DNA of 64,000 nt from Scylla paramamosain (GCF_035594125.1 NC_087198.1:7246082-7310081); one strand, 5' to 3'. Counted from the first letter of the stretch, positions 1-9,799 are shown. Notes: generated from the sequence alone by a model not told the origin. Program-made: numbers and translations.

Positions 1-42
1 GATATCTCAGTACATTCCCCTATGGTCAAGGTCGTCGCGACT
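1..42 (+). repeat. Inner end of the left terminal inverted repeat of the Polinton
   Basis: Bases 6-42 match the reverse complement of 13475-13510 with one substitution and one 1-base indel, and bases 1-5 match further with two differences. The match stops abruptly after base 42, which I take as the inner TIR border. The outer part of this TIR lies upstream of the window. Confidence 0.8.
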
Positions 43-142
43 ATCCACGCCGTACCGCCATAATCTCCAGTCTGCCGACGTATATATGTCATGAAAAGGT
101 AAAGTTTAAAGTCAGTCTGTTAGTTGACAGGGTTTAAAAAAC

Positions 143-1069
143 ATGTCATTGAGAGATAGTGACGATATATACGTATACCTATCTTCTCTTGCAGGTGGTA
201 GGTCATTTCCCAACAACACAACAACAGAATTTGAAAACAGAATCTTACCCATTCATTTAGACACCGGCAGGGATTATGAAGTCGGCCTGTGTAATATTTT
301 ATTCCCTAAATATTTCTACTGCATTGCGGAAGGGGATCCAAATTCCAGTATATCGTTCTATGGTCGGGTTAAGCAGTCAGACTTTGATATGTATGAATAT
401 AATATGTATACCTATCTACCGGAAAGGAATATCATCTCCAATTTTACCGATAAGAACATACCGGCCATAACTAAGGCAATTAATGGACAGATAGTGAGAG
501 AACTTCAAGCAATCTTGAATGACTCCTTTAAGATCTATTTCCCTTACTCGGATATCATTTATTATGACCGCGACTTGGAGCGGGTCGTTGTGAATAACGC
601 GATTGTCCCTCCTAATGACGATCGTATTTACAGTGATATAAGTATAAAATTTGCATCGCATATAGCTCACATTCTGGGTTTCAATCCAAATTTTCGCTAC
701 ACCGTCTACTTTCAAAGATCTGGCGACGGCATTTCATCTTCCGACGCCAGCGAAGCTTCCTCCTCATCACCCATAAAATTATTCGCTCAATACGTACCGC
801 GAGCTGATGCAGGGACGGATTATATGTACGTTTATACCGACATCATTTCCCCCTCGCGATTTGGCAACCAACTAGTTAATATATTAGACGTCATACCACT
901 CCCCGGCGACAGCACCAGTAAAGGTGCGAATTCAATTACGTATAAACCACTTTCTGCATCAACTATAGAGAGTGTGGCCATCAAAATTGCTAATCAAAGA
1001 GGCAAACCTATTCAGTTTGAAGATGGGGAAAACAGTGTTACTTGCGTGTTACATATAAGACCACGTTAA
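143..1069 (+). CDS. Penton/minor capsid-like Polinton protein (308 aa)
   Basis: A 308-residue open frame with an ATG start directly after an A-rich leader, the first gene inside the left TIR. The N-terminal third has a pattern I associate with a structural protein common in Polintons: a YVYL strand, 'FPNNT' near residue 23, a run to 'PI' and then 'YEVGL' around residues 44-48 followed by a 'FPKYFY' stretch. No signal peptide or transmembrane segment is seen. A Ser-rich linker (about residues 195-210) separates an N-terminal from a C-terminal beta-rich part. Its place beside replication and capsid genes, plus that pattern, suggests a minor capsid or vertex protein. The family assignment is from memory of pattern, not a search, and other virion roles remain possible. 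Confidence 0.5.
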   Translation: MSLRDSDDIYVYLSSLAGGRSFPNNTTTEFENRILPIHLDTGRDYEVGLCNILFPKYFYCIAEGDPNSSISFYGRVKQSDFDMYEYNMYTYLPERNIISNFTDKNIPAITKAINGQIVRELQAILNDSFKIYFPYSDIIYYDRDLERVVVNNAIVPPNDDRIYSDISIKFASHIAHILGFNPNFRYTVYFQRSGDGISSSDASEASSSSPIKLFAQYVPRADAGTDYMYVYTDIISPSRFGNQLVNILDVIPLPGDSTSKGANSITYKPLSASTIESVAIKIANQRGKPIQFEDGENSVTCVLHIRPR

Positions 1070-1281
1070 CTTTGCGTCTCGGACGTAAAATTTTGAAGAG
1101 AATCGATCAAGGTGGGATAATGGGTGGAGTGGAGGATAATGAAACAGGCAGGTGTTGCCTACTTCCGAGTCAAGGCACGCGCCTCGCGACCATCTGCGCG
1201 GGAAGCTTCAGTGTTTCCCCGCGCGGCATGGCGGCCGGGACAAAGTGTTGACAATGTTATAGAAAAAAAAAAGAAAAGAAA

Positions 1282-1839
1282 ATGGGTGTTCACTGTGGAA
1301 CAGCAGAGGCGCGGATTTTATGTGAAGTGTGTGGGAGATGGCGCACTAATCCATCCTGCCCCTCATGTGTGGAAGACCAGTGTGATTTATGCGAGCGGTG
1401 TGGACTTCTGTTTCCACATCCACCGCCAGAACACACCTGCGAAGTTGGCAATCCTGCTTCTTCTGGTAAGCATTATTACTTATTTTGGCGGGAATGTATA
1501 ATAATAAAGATGAAATGACTGTCAATCTTTACAAGTTTGAGCTCTGAGCACATCTTCCTGTACAGGCTCACACTCGATTGAGGTTGAGCAGAACGCCGGC
1601 GTAGAAGGCCCACGTCGGCGGACGTCACAAGGCGACATCCCACGCGGAGGCGGGGGAAGAGGTGAGAAAAAAAAAAAATACTACAAATAATAAAGCAATA
1701 AATACGGTGCCACCGCCACTACTAATATTCTTTTTTTTAAGACTCGCCACGGCCGGGACCGAGTGGATTATCGGGGAACGTATTCAATTCTTCCGAGACT
1801 TCAAGTCCTTCACTACCTACACAAGGTAAATATCAATTC

Positions 1840-1896
<57 letters not shown>

Positions 1897-4800
1897 CTGT
1901 CGCTGCTACTTCTATTTTTTCTTCCCAGACACGCCACAAGCGGAGGCGGACCACGATGAGCGCAGCATGGCAGGAGAGTCGGCGGATGCAGACCTTGACG
2001 AGCGCGGGATGCCGGAAGAGCCGCGGTTAATTGACTCGAGGGAAAATTTTATGAGGAGCTTCACCAGACATCAATATGACATACCTGATCATGTAAGCAG
2101 AGATCCACTCGGTCTACTTACCGAATACAGGGAGTTCTTTATACGGGAAATTAGATCATATTTCACGTCACACGGCTCGCCATTCCCCCCCACCCTGAAA
2201 ATATTTTCACACATTTCTCTGTTACTAGTGAAATTCTCTACCTTAGGCGAGGATGAACATCGAGTCATTCATATTGCTTTTAGAGCACGACTGATCACCT
2301 ATCAAGATGTGCCTGACCTTGTTGATTTATGGATCCATCAGCTGAACAGTCGGCTGGAAAGCCTTACCAGCGAGACTGAAGGATCTGGTTTTATCATTTC
2401 AAGAGTACAGAATTTTTTCATCAACTATTGCTTGCATGTCGCATGTAGTGGCATAGGAGATTATGTTGCTTATCCTAGAGGCGTGCGAGGAGGGAATGAA
2501 ATTTTCAATCCTGATGGCCGACATTCATCCTGTGTTATTCAGTGTTTGGCGGCTTTCAGACTTCATGCTCGAGGTGTACCTTGGAAAAGAATTCCAAAAA
2601 TATTACGGAGACGGCATGGCGGAGAGAAATACGTCACGCGCGGAAAAGTAGGCAGTCCAGTGACTTGGGAGAACTTGAGTCAGTTAGAAAGGTTAAATTG
2701 TCTGTCTCTGGACGTTTATACACTGACAAAAAGCGGTGAGATATACTATTTAACATTATCAAGAAAAGGCTCGCGGAAGTATAAAACTGTAGTCTCACTC
2801 CTTTTACTAGGTGGAAAACATATGACGCTCATTAAAGACGTGGAGAAGCTGCACCGGAAATTGACGAGAAGCAGTCCCACCCCAGAGGGTCATCAGTTTT
2901 GCAAAGTATGTTTCAGCTCAGTTCCCAAGTCTGTCAGTTTGAGCGATCACGAGTGTCACTGCGACTTCACTCAAACTCTTCTCTTTCCAGGTGACGGTGA
3001 AAAAGTAAAATTTAAAAATTTTGCCTACACCTATCAGCCTGCATACTTAGCATTTTTTGATTTTGAAACTATGATAAAACCTAAGGAGAATAGGAGTGTG
3101 ATAGCTGAACATGACCCAATTGGATACTCGTATCTCATCATCAATAGGCATGGAGATGTCGTGGAAAAGAGAAGTTATTTCGGTGAAGATCCCGTGAATA
3201 ATTTCATTGATAGCCTATCCAATGCTTGGGGAATCATCAAGGAAAGTGTAGTTAGCTATCCAATTAGCATGTCTGCGGAGGATGAAGCCCACTTCAAACG
3301 TCAGCGTCACTGCGAGCTCTGCCATCAACCCTTTAATGTGAAAACCCCACCTCATAAACATCACGACCACTCATTACCACAAAATAATTACAAGGGGGCT
3401 TTGTGCGCGCGATGCAACCTCCAGTGTCGTGACATGAGGAAATATCTCATCACTCTGGCACATAATATGAGCTTTGACGTCTCCTTAATCATAAAAGACC
3501 TTCACTTGCCAGAGTCGCACGTGGACATCCTTGCCAAGTCAGAATCGCATTTATTGAAAGTAAGGATTAAGGAATTGCAGTTTCAGGACACGCTTTCCAT
3601 TATGAATGCTGGCCTCGGTCATCTCGCTCAGAGTCACGTGCAGGCGGGCTATAGCACGCGTTACGCCCAGGAAATGGTGAATTACCTCCCCGAGGATGTA
3701 AGGCGTGTAATTTGCACTCAAAAACAGTTTCTTTGTTATGAGTACATCACCGACCTTGGCCGCTTAGAAGATCGACAATTGCCACCTCGTGAGGCATTTT
3801 ATGACACGCTCAAGGGGAAGGCTCTGCCACCTGGAGAATATGAACACGCTCAAAGCGTGTGGAGTATGACATCCTGCCGCACTTTAGGCGATTACATAAG
3901 ACTGTATTGTGAGATTGATGTGGGATTATTAGCCGACACATATCTCAAATATAGATCATACCTGCATGAATTTTATGGGCTGGACGTGTCACATTACGTG
4001 TCACTGTCTTCTTATGCTTATGACGCTTTTTTAAAGTCGACAGGCGTTCAACTTGATCCACCTTACGACCCTAACATGTATCACCTGATCAAAAGAAATG
4101 TACGAGGAGGCTTTGTAACTTGCGTCAGGCCACACCTGCAGTCAAACCACGAACCCGACGGTGGACCCGGCACCTATGTGTTCTATCTGGACTATAATTC
4201 ATTATATGCAAGCGTTATGTGTTCCCCCCTGCCTATGGGTGACATCAAAAAGCTTTCTCAGTCAGAGATGGATGATTTTTTTGAAGTTGGCATCCAGAAT
4301 CATGCGACAGATGGCGACGTCGGTTACTGGCTGCATTTAGACAGCTGTGACGTTTCCCCCGACGTAGCTCGGATCACGGACGAGTTCCCTCTGTGCCTCG
4401 CACACATGACTATTACAGAAGATGACATCTCGCCGTACAGTAAAAGACTGTTAGAAGCTGAGGGTCGTAAGCTGGGGAGGAAAAATCGTAAACTCGTGGC
4501 CAGTCATAAGGGACTGAAAGATCATCTCATCAGTCTGGAATTGCTGCAACTTTTACTCTCACTTGGACTGGAAATACAATGTGTTCATGCTATATATAGG
4601 TTCAGACAGGCTCCATACCTGAAACCTTTCATAGAAAGGAACGTCGCTCAGCGTAAAAATGAGACGTGCGCCATTAAAAATCGCATTTGCAAACTGATGT
4701 CAAACGCAGTTTATGGTAGATCCATGTTATCTGAAGTGAAGTATGGCCTCCAGCAGAAATTAGTGACAAAAAGAAAGTCTTTCCTGAAGTATGCAAGAAA

Positions 4801-5668
4801 TCCATCCTTTAAAAGGGTCCACCAATTAGGCGAGGACCGAGTCATATGTGTCAACAGTAAGAACACGATTAAAATCAGGCAGCCAAATTACTTGGGATAC
4901 CATATTTTAGAAGTGGCAAAGAAGTACATGTACAACTTTTGGTATCGTGTCATCAAAGCTAATTATGGGGAGAGAGCTAAATTAGCTTATGAAGATACTG
5001 ACAGTTTCATTTTCAGTCTGCACATACCTACAAACTTAAATGATGAACTGAAACATGGACCCATGGCAAATTTTCTCGACACCAGTAACTTTGCTTCAGA
5101 TCACCCGTGTTTTAATGGGGAGCGGAAGGGTCAACTAGGCTTGTTGAAATCTGAAACCGGATCCACGCTCATCAAAGAGGCGATTATATTAAAGCCAAAG
5201 ATGTATTCGCTGCTGTTGGAAGATGACAAGCAAGTATCTCGAGGTAAAGGCATTCCAACTCACCTTCAGCAAAATATATTGCATCAGCAGTATAGGGAAA
5301 CACTTAATAATGTCGCATGTGGGATGGTGGATTGCTATAATATCAGGAATGTGAAAGGACAAATTTGTACCACTCGTATGCGAAAGCGAACGTTGTCACA
5401 TTTTGACGACAAGCGCTTTCACGTCGATGGCTATACCTCAAGGGCGTATTATCACCCCGACAATGATCCGCGGGAAAGAGATGTGGAGAATGAGATGGAA
5501 GAGGAGGTGGCGGTGGATGTGGGGGAGGTGGATGTGGATGAGGAAGAGGAGGAGGAGGAGGAGGAGGAGGAGGAGGAGGAAGAGGGGGAGGAAGAGGGGG
5601 AGGATGGGGTAATGAGTGGTCTGTGGCGTGATCGGGAGAGACTTTCCGCGGCATTATTCACATCATGA
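1282..5668 (+). CDS. PolB: Protein-primed family B DNA polymerase, spliced from four exons (1367 aa)
   Basis: Proposed exons are 1282-1465, 1566-1661, 1742-1825 and 1929-5668; all three introns are phase 1 with GT-AG borders, and the joined frame of 4104 nt has no internal stop. Exon 1 starts with the first ATG after an in-frame stop at 1249 and encodes a Cys-rich zinc-finger-like domain (three CxxC pairs, then CG-x5-H-x5-HTC). Exon 4 carries a further Cys/His knuckle (about 2898-2965), exonuclease motif I (FDFET, 3055-3070), a Cys/His insertion resembling an endonuclease VII-type HNH (about 3310-3430), Exo II (HNMSFD, about 3461-3478), Exo III (about 3900-3925), Pol A (DYNSLY, about 4190-4208), Pol B (KLMSNAVYG, about 4690-4716) and Pol C (EDTDS, about 4990-5004). 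The enzyme should replicate the element by protein priming. The C-terminus is an acidic Glu run made by a GAG repeat. The alternative unspliced start is ATG 1967. Confidence 0.92.
1466..1565 (+). other. PolB intron 1 (100 bp, phase 1)
   Basis: Donor GTAAGC after 1465 and acceptor TTCCTGTACAG ending at 1565. Reading through the intron soon meets a stop; splicing joins the zinc-finger exon in frame to a 96-nt exon rich in Gly and Arg. Confidence 0.75.
1662..1741 (+). other. PolB intron 2 (80 bp, phase 1)
   Basis: Donor GTGAGA after 1661 and a T8-AAG acceptor at 1741. It joins the 96-nt exon to an 84-nt exon rich in Ser and Pro, in frame. Confidence 0.72.
1826..1928 (+). other. PolB intron 3 (103 bp, phase 1) holding an (AAT)n microsatellite
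   Basis: Donor GTAAAT after 1825 and acceptor TCTTCCCAG ending at 1928. The (AAT)n run at about 1840-1896 sits wholly inside the intron. Unspliced translation would put an Ile homopolymer in front of the polymerase, so splicing removes an implausible segment. Confidence 0.75.
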
Positions 5669-6217
5669 TTAAGGGGTAGAGAAAGAGAGGACGCAGCTGC
5701 TAGCAGACGCCCTTCATGTAATGTAAAAAAACATTTGCTCTGACCACGTAGGCTAAGGAAGAGGGGGAGGTGGAGGATGGGTTGTGTCGTGATCGGGAGT
5801 GGCCTTCCATGACATTATTCACGTCATAATTAAGGGGTGGAGAGAGACCGCGGCCGCCAGCAGCTGCCATTCATGTAATGTAAGAACATTTGTTTTGAGT
5901 ATGGAGTTAAGGAGAGGAATGAGGAGATTGTTCATGTACTGTAAGGACATTTGTACTGTCCACGTGGGATAAGGAGGATGAGGAGGAGGAGGTAATGTAA
6001 GAACATTTGTACTTAGGTTAAGGAGAGGGGGGAGGGGGGGGGGAGGTTGAGGAAGAGGTGTGGGTCGGGGGAGATCCACGTCATAATTAGAAGGCAGGGA
6101 TGAGGATGCAGCTAGGAGGTTAGTTATGCTGTTACCTACATGACCATGTAAATAAAGGTTAAGTAATAAATACTGTAAACATATCGTAGCGTCTTTTAGT
6201 AACCCTCTGAACTTAAC
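5626..6217 (+). repeat. Decayed tandem repeats over the 3' end of PolB and the gap before the ATPase
   Basis: The segment 5626-5728, which contains the PolB stop codon, recurs at 5787-5890 (period about 161 bp) with a shared 'CGTGATCGGGAG' start, a 'TTATTCAC.TCAT.ATTAAGGGGT' block and an 'ATGTAATGTAA' end. Shorter pieces of the unit ('TGTAAGAACATTTGT' and a 'CCACGT' box) recur to about 6110. A G-rich run lies at 6026-6045. No gene is apparent in 5669-6217. Confidence 0.7.
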
Positions 6218-6877
6218 ATGGACAAGACATTTAGCGAAGAGATGCTGAATCTCTTCAGATATCCTGCACGCATAATTATTGCAGGTTATACAAATTCCGG
6301 CAAAACACACCTCTGCAATAAAATTATAGAGAAATATCAGCATGGATTTAACAGAATTATCATTTGTGGCGTCTCATCGCATTCGCTGCAGCAGAATTCC
6401 CCTTTTCAAGATAAGGTCGAAGTGCATGAGAAAATTATTGATCCCGTGATGGATGATAACAGTCCATACGCCGACCCGCAAACGCACACACTCCTGATAT
6501 TAGATGACAATTTCCTCACGGCTGGCAATTCTCAAACGATAGCAGAGGCTTTCACCAAAGGGAGACATAAAAATTTGTCAGTTATAATGATAGCACAGAA
6601 TGTCTTTTTCCCCGGAAAGTATGCTAGAACGATAACTTTAAATGCCTCACATTACATTCTTATGAAAAACAGAGATATATATCAAATTGAATGTCTGGGC
6701 AGGCAACTTTATGGAAGGGAGCGCGCCAAACACTTTGTGGAAGTTTATAAAAATGTCGTGCTTAGACGAGATCACGGTTATTTGTTGTGTGATTTATCCC
6801 CGAACGCACCCGAAGAAATTCAACTGCGCACGAATATTGTGGATGAGCCACCCTGTGAGAAAGTCTATCTGCTATGA
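6218..6877 (+). CDS. A32-like genome-packaging ATPase (219 aa)
   Basis: P-loop NTPase of the FtsK-HerA/A32 type that drives DNA into capsids in Polintons and related viruses. Walker A is GYTNSGKT at residues 23-30 and Walker B is LLILDD at 92-97, the short spacing typical of this family. The length of about 220 aa is normal for Polinton ATPases. The ATG at 6218 follows a 350-bp non-coding stretch. The last codon and stop overlap the integrase start by four bases (ATGA, 6874-6877). The frame is intact and the family call is firm from the two motifs plus context. Confidence 0.9.
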   Translation: MDKTFSEEMLNLFRYPARIIIAGYTNSGKTHLCNKIIEKYQHGFNRIIICGVSSHSLQQNSPFQDKVEVHEKIIDPVMDDNSPYADPQTHTLLILDDNFLTAGNSQTIAEAFTKGRHKNLSVIMIAQNVFFPGKYARTITLNASHYILMKNRDIYQIECLGRQLYGRERAKHFVEVYKNVVLRRDHGYLLCDLSPNAPEEIQLRTNIVDEPPCEKVYLL

Positions 6878-7974
6878 ACGCCGTTTTGGACGAACTTTAC
6901 CGTGATATGACGAATCCTGCGGCTTTAGGAGGTGTGCAAGCACTCTACAGAGAGGGGAAGAAAAGGGATAAGAATCTAACACTCCGCGATGTGAGGGCAT
7001 TTCTGCAGGGCAACCGCACTTATACGCTTCACAAGCCGACACTGAAACGTTTTCCGCGACGAAAAATTCTCGCTCCTAAACCGTCCGTCATTTTAACTTG
7101 CGATTTGGCTGATTTTGCGAGGCTGCACAGACACAATGGCGGCGTCCGATACATCATGTTTTGCCTGGACGTTTTCAGCAGATACTTGAAAGTGGCAACG
7201 CTGACAAGTAAATCCGGACACAGTAGCCTGCAAGCGCTGAAAAAAGTTCTAGAGTCGGGGAGTTTTACAGGCGTGTCGCGTCTTTTTACCGATCAGGGAT
7301 CCGAATTTTATAATCAAGCAGTGAAAAAATATCTAACTTTGAAAGGTATTACCTTGTATTCCAATTACTCGCGTGAAACAAAGGCGAGTTTGGCAGAAAG
7401 GGTCATCCGAACCATAAAGACAAAAATATATAAATATCTCACGCAGAACAACACACTGACGTATATTAACGTCTTGCCCACCCTAATAAATACGTACAAT
7501 CACACCCCACACCGCGGTTTGGGCGGCAACCAAACGCCGGCTCAGGTTCACCACCTCCGCGAGCTGTCACAAGTCAGGAAGCAATTTAAACGAATGTATT
7601 TAAATCGGCCAAGGGGAAAGAAAGTTGTCAGTCATAAATTAGACGTGGGAGACATTGTACGCTTGCAACGTGCTTCCCGAACGCAATTTAAATTCAATAA
7701 GGGTTATACCGTCAACAATACCGAGGAGCTTTTTAAGATAAGTCGTGTGGATTACTCACATAAAATCCCTATTTATTTCATAAGGGATTTGGCGGGGGAG
7801 GACGTGACCGGCGCTTTCTACAGGGAAGAATTAATCAAGTCCTCTCTTCCCTCACATTACCAGGTCGATATATTACGATCGAAGGTCGAGCGAGGTAAGA
7901 GAAAGTACTTCGTCCACTGGCGTGGGTACCCAGATAAATTTGACAGCTGGATAGATGCGGACGACTTAGTATAA
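6874..7974 (+). CDS. INT: RVE-family integrase with C-terminal chromodomain (366 aa)
   Basis: Retroviral-type integrase that would insert element DNA into the host chromosome. The catalytic triad reads as D77 (CDLADF), D140 (FTDQGSE) and E175 (SLAERVIR), a DD35E arrangement. Residues about 20-60 form the N-terminal three-helix region with the 'TYTLHKP' segment common in Polinton integrases. Residues about 330-366 form a chromodomain (YFVHWRGY and W.D motifs), which in related elements can steer insertion to modified chromatin. The frame is open over its full length. It starts inside the ATPase stop and ends three bases before the next ATG. Confidence 0.95.
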   Translation: MNAVLDELYRDMTNPAALGGVQALYREGKKRDKNLTLRDVRAFLQGNRTYTLHKPTLKRFPRRKILAPKPSVILTCDLADFARLHRHNGGVRYIMFCLDVFSRYLKVATLTSKSGHSSLQALKKVLESGSFTGVSRLFTDQGSEFYNQAVKKYLTLKGITLYSNYSRETKASLAERVIRTIKTKIYKYLTQNNTLTYINVLPTLINTYNHTPHRGLGGNQTPAQVHHLRELSQVRKQFKRMYLNRPRGKKVVSHKLDVGDIVRLQRASRTQFKFNKGYTVNNTEELFKISRVDYSHKIPIYFIRDLAGEDVTGAFYREELIKSSLPSHYQVDILRSKVERGKRKYFVHWRGYPDKFDSWIDADDLV

Positions 7975-7977
7975 GAT

Positions 7978-8319
7978 ATGGATGAGGAAAAACCATTGAT
8001 ATTGAAGTACAAGGATTTGGTTTTTCTCCTCTCGCACGTCACCCCTAAATTGCGGAAGCAGGTCTTGCAAAGTTTGAATAAGCGCGAAGTCAATTGCATC
8101 TCGGAAATATTCGCCAACTTTTTGAAGAGACGCCTGACGGACGACGATACCATCATTAACCGCCTGAAAAAATTCAAGAGTGATATTCGCACTGTAGCCT
8201 TGAAGAAGACGCCCGTGTACAAGAAGAAAGCGATTCTAATCTCCAAACGAGGTGGTAACATATTGGCCGCGTTACTCCCGATAGCCGTGTCGGCAATAAC
8301 AAGTTTACTACAGAGATGA
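7978..8319 (+). CDS. Small basic Polinton protein with hydrophobic C-terminus (113 aa)
   Basis: A lysine-rich protein whose last third reads as a basic helix, then 'KRGG' and a hydrophobic stretch of about 18 residues (about 93-110) ending in 'LLQR'. Short basic proteins with this basic-GG-hydrophobic tail recur in Polintons and adintovirus-like genomes. A virion role such as a core or membrane-active peptide is an inference. ATG 7978 lies three bases after the integrase stop. The 3' end overlaps the next ORF by ATGA (8316-8319). Confidence 0.6.
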   Translation: MDEEKPLILKYKDLVFLLSHVTPKLRKQVLQSLNKREVNCISEIFANFLKRRLTDDDTIINRLKKFKSDIRTVALKKTPVYKKKAILISKRGGNILAALLPIAVSAITSLLQR

Positions 8320-8834
8320 AAGAATATTGTTTAGTTCCCGTCTCAGTTGCCGAGAGGTGTAAGTTTAAACCGACCGACAGCGCAACTCAGCACCGATTCA
8401 CGTCAAAACAAGTCAAGAAAAAAAAAAAAACTTCACTTCCGCTACCGGCCGCCGCCCTCCCCGACGCCGCCAGCGTGACGCCACCACCACGCGCACCTGT
8501 CAATCCACCCTTGGATGATTTGATTCGAGTTGCCGTTCCTCCTTCCTTTAGAGAATATGGTTTATCTCTCTTGAAATTATTGGAGGGCAAACCTGGGATT
8601 TCATGGGATGAGCGCGGTAACTTACTTCCACCATTTTCTGGCATAAGCGTGTTTGATCTCATACGAGTACTCGGTCACGAAAAGGGGGCCGCGAAAAGAC
8701 TTTCACCCGATAAGCGTCCATTATTATCACTGCTACTTCGCATGGCGCAACTCCCCGCGGATGCCATCAGAAATACGACTCAACGAAGTAAACTGATAGG
8801 TGGCGGGGTCGGTGACATCTGGGAAGCATATTAA
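8316..8834 (+). CDS. Conserved-type Polinton ORF of unknown function (172 aa)
   Basis: Starts 'MKEYCLVPVS', followed by a Lys run (residues 34-38) and a Pro/Ala-rich linker to about residue 68. The C-terminal half is a compact Leu-rich domain with 'GLSLLKLLEGKPGISWDERGNLLPPF', a layout I recall from small proteins beside the integrase or capsid genes in other Polintons. The Leu-rich part could be a winged-helix or helical DNA-binding fold, but no catalytic motif is seen. It overlaps the upstream gene by four bases. Function unknown. Confidence 0.55.
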   Translation: MKEYCLVPVSVAERCKFKPTDSATQHRFTSKQVKKKKKTSLPLPAAALPDAASVTPPPRAPVNPPLDDLIRVAVPPSFREYGLSLLKLLEGKPGISWDERGNLLPPFSGISVFDLIRVLGHEKGAAKRLSPDKRPLLSLLLRMAQLPADAIRNTTQRSKLIGGGVGDIWEAY

Positions 8835-9130
8835 ATGAGAAAGCTCCCCATCTTACTCTGTAAACGAGTAAGTACATCAATAATACATGAGAGCACGTGT
8901 TAGGCGCGTCAGGGGTGCAGGCCCACGGATGGATAATTGATGAGGGTTATGGTCAAAAAAAGGTTCACCCCCCCCTAACCCACATCCCCTAATAAATAAT
9001 ACGTTCCCCACCCTCCATCCCTTCCCACCAACAAAGGAAAAAAAAAATAACACCTGCGTCAATTTGAATGAATAAATTCTACTACGCAGAAGGTGTAATA
9101 TCGACCAATACGTGCGAATAAAGGTCTGCG
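8835..9130 (+). other. Non-coding gap before the macro-domain gene
   Basis: About 300 bp with C-rich and A-rich tracts and AATAAA-type motifs near 8991 and 9117. No gene is seen; it may hold the 3' end of the upstream transcript and the promoter of the next gene. Confidence 0.5.
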
Positions 9131-9799
9131 ATGTCACATTTCCCCCTCACTCCCCTCACAGAGGGTTCAACGTGCGGATCAGCCCTCCAATTACTCGTCA
9201 AGATGAAGGTGGTCGAGGGCAAGCTGACCGATGGCATCTTCCGCGACCGCCGCTGTTATATCATTTATTCAGTAAATGCCGTCTCCACCGAACCGAGTGG
9301 GATTGCGCGGGATCTCAAAACGATTTACCCATACGAGAATACACATGCAGCTAGAAAGAGACTCTACTCGCTTCATCGGGCCACGGCAGACACGAGAGAT
9401 GACCCAGGACGTATCATTATCCACGCGCCTCCCACAGGAAGCGTAAATCTCCCTCACCTGGTGGCCTGCGTGACTCAGTATGGTTGGGGCGAGGCCGTCG
9501 AGGGAAACGAGAAGGCGCGACAGGCAATCGCGACGTCGAAGGATTTGCCTTACGTGGAAGGACTCAAGATGGATACAAGCGTGAATCGACGTCAACACTT
9601 CCAGAATTGCCTGAAAAAGATTGCCCTGCTAGCCATGGCGAACGCTGAAGTAGAGCAAATTATTATCCCGGAAGGACTGGGATGTAGAGGTCGCTGCCAG
9701 GATGAGTGGAAGAATAATTACCTGCCTATGGTGGAAGGGCTGGCGCAGCGACTTCAACCTTTTGGAGTTGAAACTATTCTGGTGAGGAAGTCTGAATAA
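9131..9799 (+). CDS. Macro-domain-like protein, ADP-ribose binding or processing fold (222 aa)
   Basis: Matches the layout of Appr-1''-phosphate phosphatase-type macro domains. A beta strand ending in 'VNAVS' (residues 48-52) carries the conserved Asn, followed by 'SGIARDLK' (56-63) where the family has 'GxGIAxxFK'. A central strand ends in 'TQYGWG' (115-120), then comes a 'DT..NRR..F..CL' segment (148-161) and a strand-loop 'IIIPEGLGCRGRC' (177-189) where the family usually has 'PyxIGCGLAGG'. The Gly-rich loop is altered and Cys-rich, so ligand binding may be kept while hydrolysis is uncertain. Residues 1-40 are an N-terminal extension. Macro domains reverse ADP-ribosylation in many viruses; a role against host ADP-ribosylation is inference. 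AATAAA lies 21 bases after the stop. Confidence 0.72.
   Translation: MSHFPLTPLTEGSTCGSALQLLVKMKVVEGKLTDGIFRDRRCYIIYSVNAVSTEPSGIARDLKTIYPYENTHAARKRLYSLHRATADTRDDPGRIIIHAPPTGSVNLPHLVACVTQYGWGEAVEGNEKARQAIATSKDLPYVEGLKMDTSVNRRQHFQNCLKKIALLAMANAEVEQIIIPEGLGCRGRCQDEWKNNYLPMVEGLAQRLQPFGVETILVRKSE

Noticed and set aside
1042..1501. Two small frames overlapping PolB exon 1 in other phases
   Set aside because: Compositionally poor and end without features; the Cys-rich frame from 1282 is the one that splices cleanly.
5343..5661. Antisense Pro- and Ser-rich frames opposite the PolB C-terminus
   Set aside because: Mirror translations of the GAG repeat.
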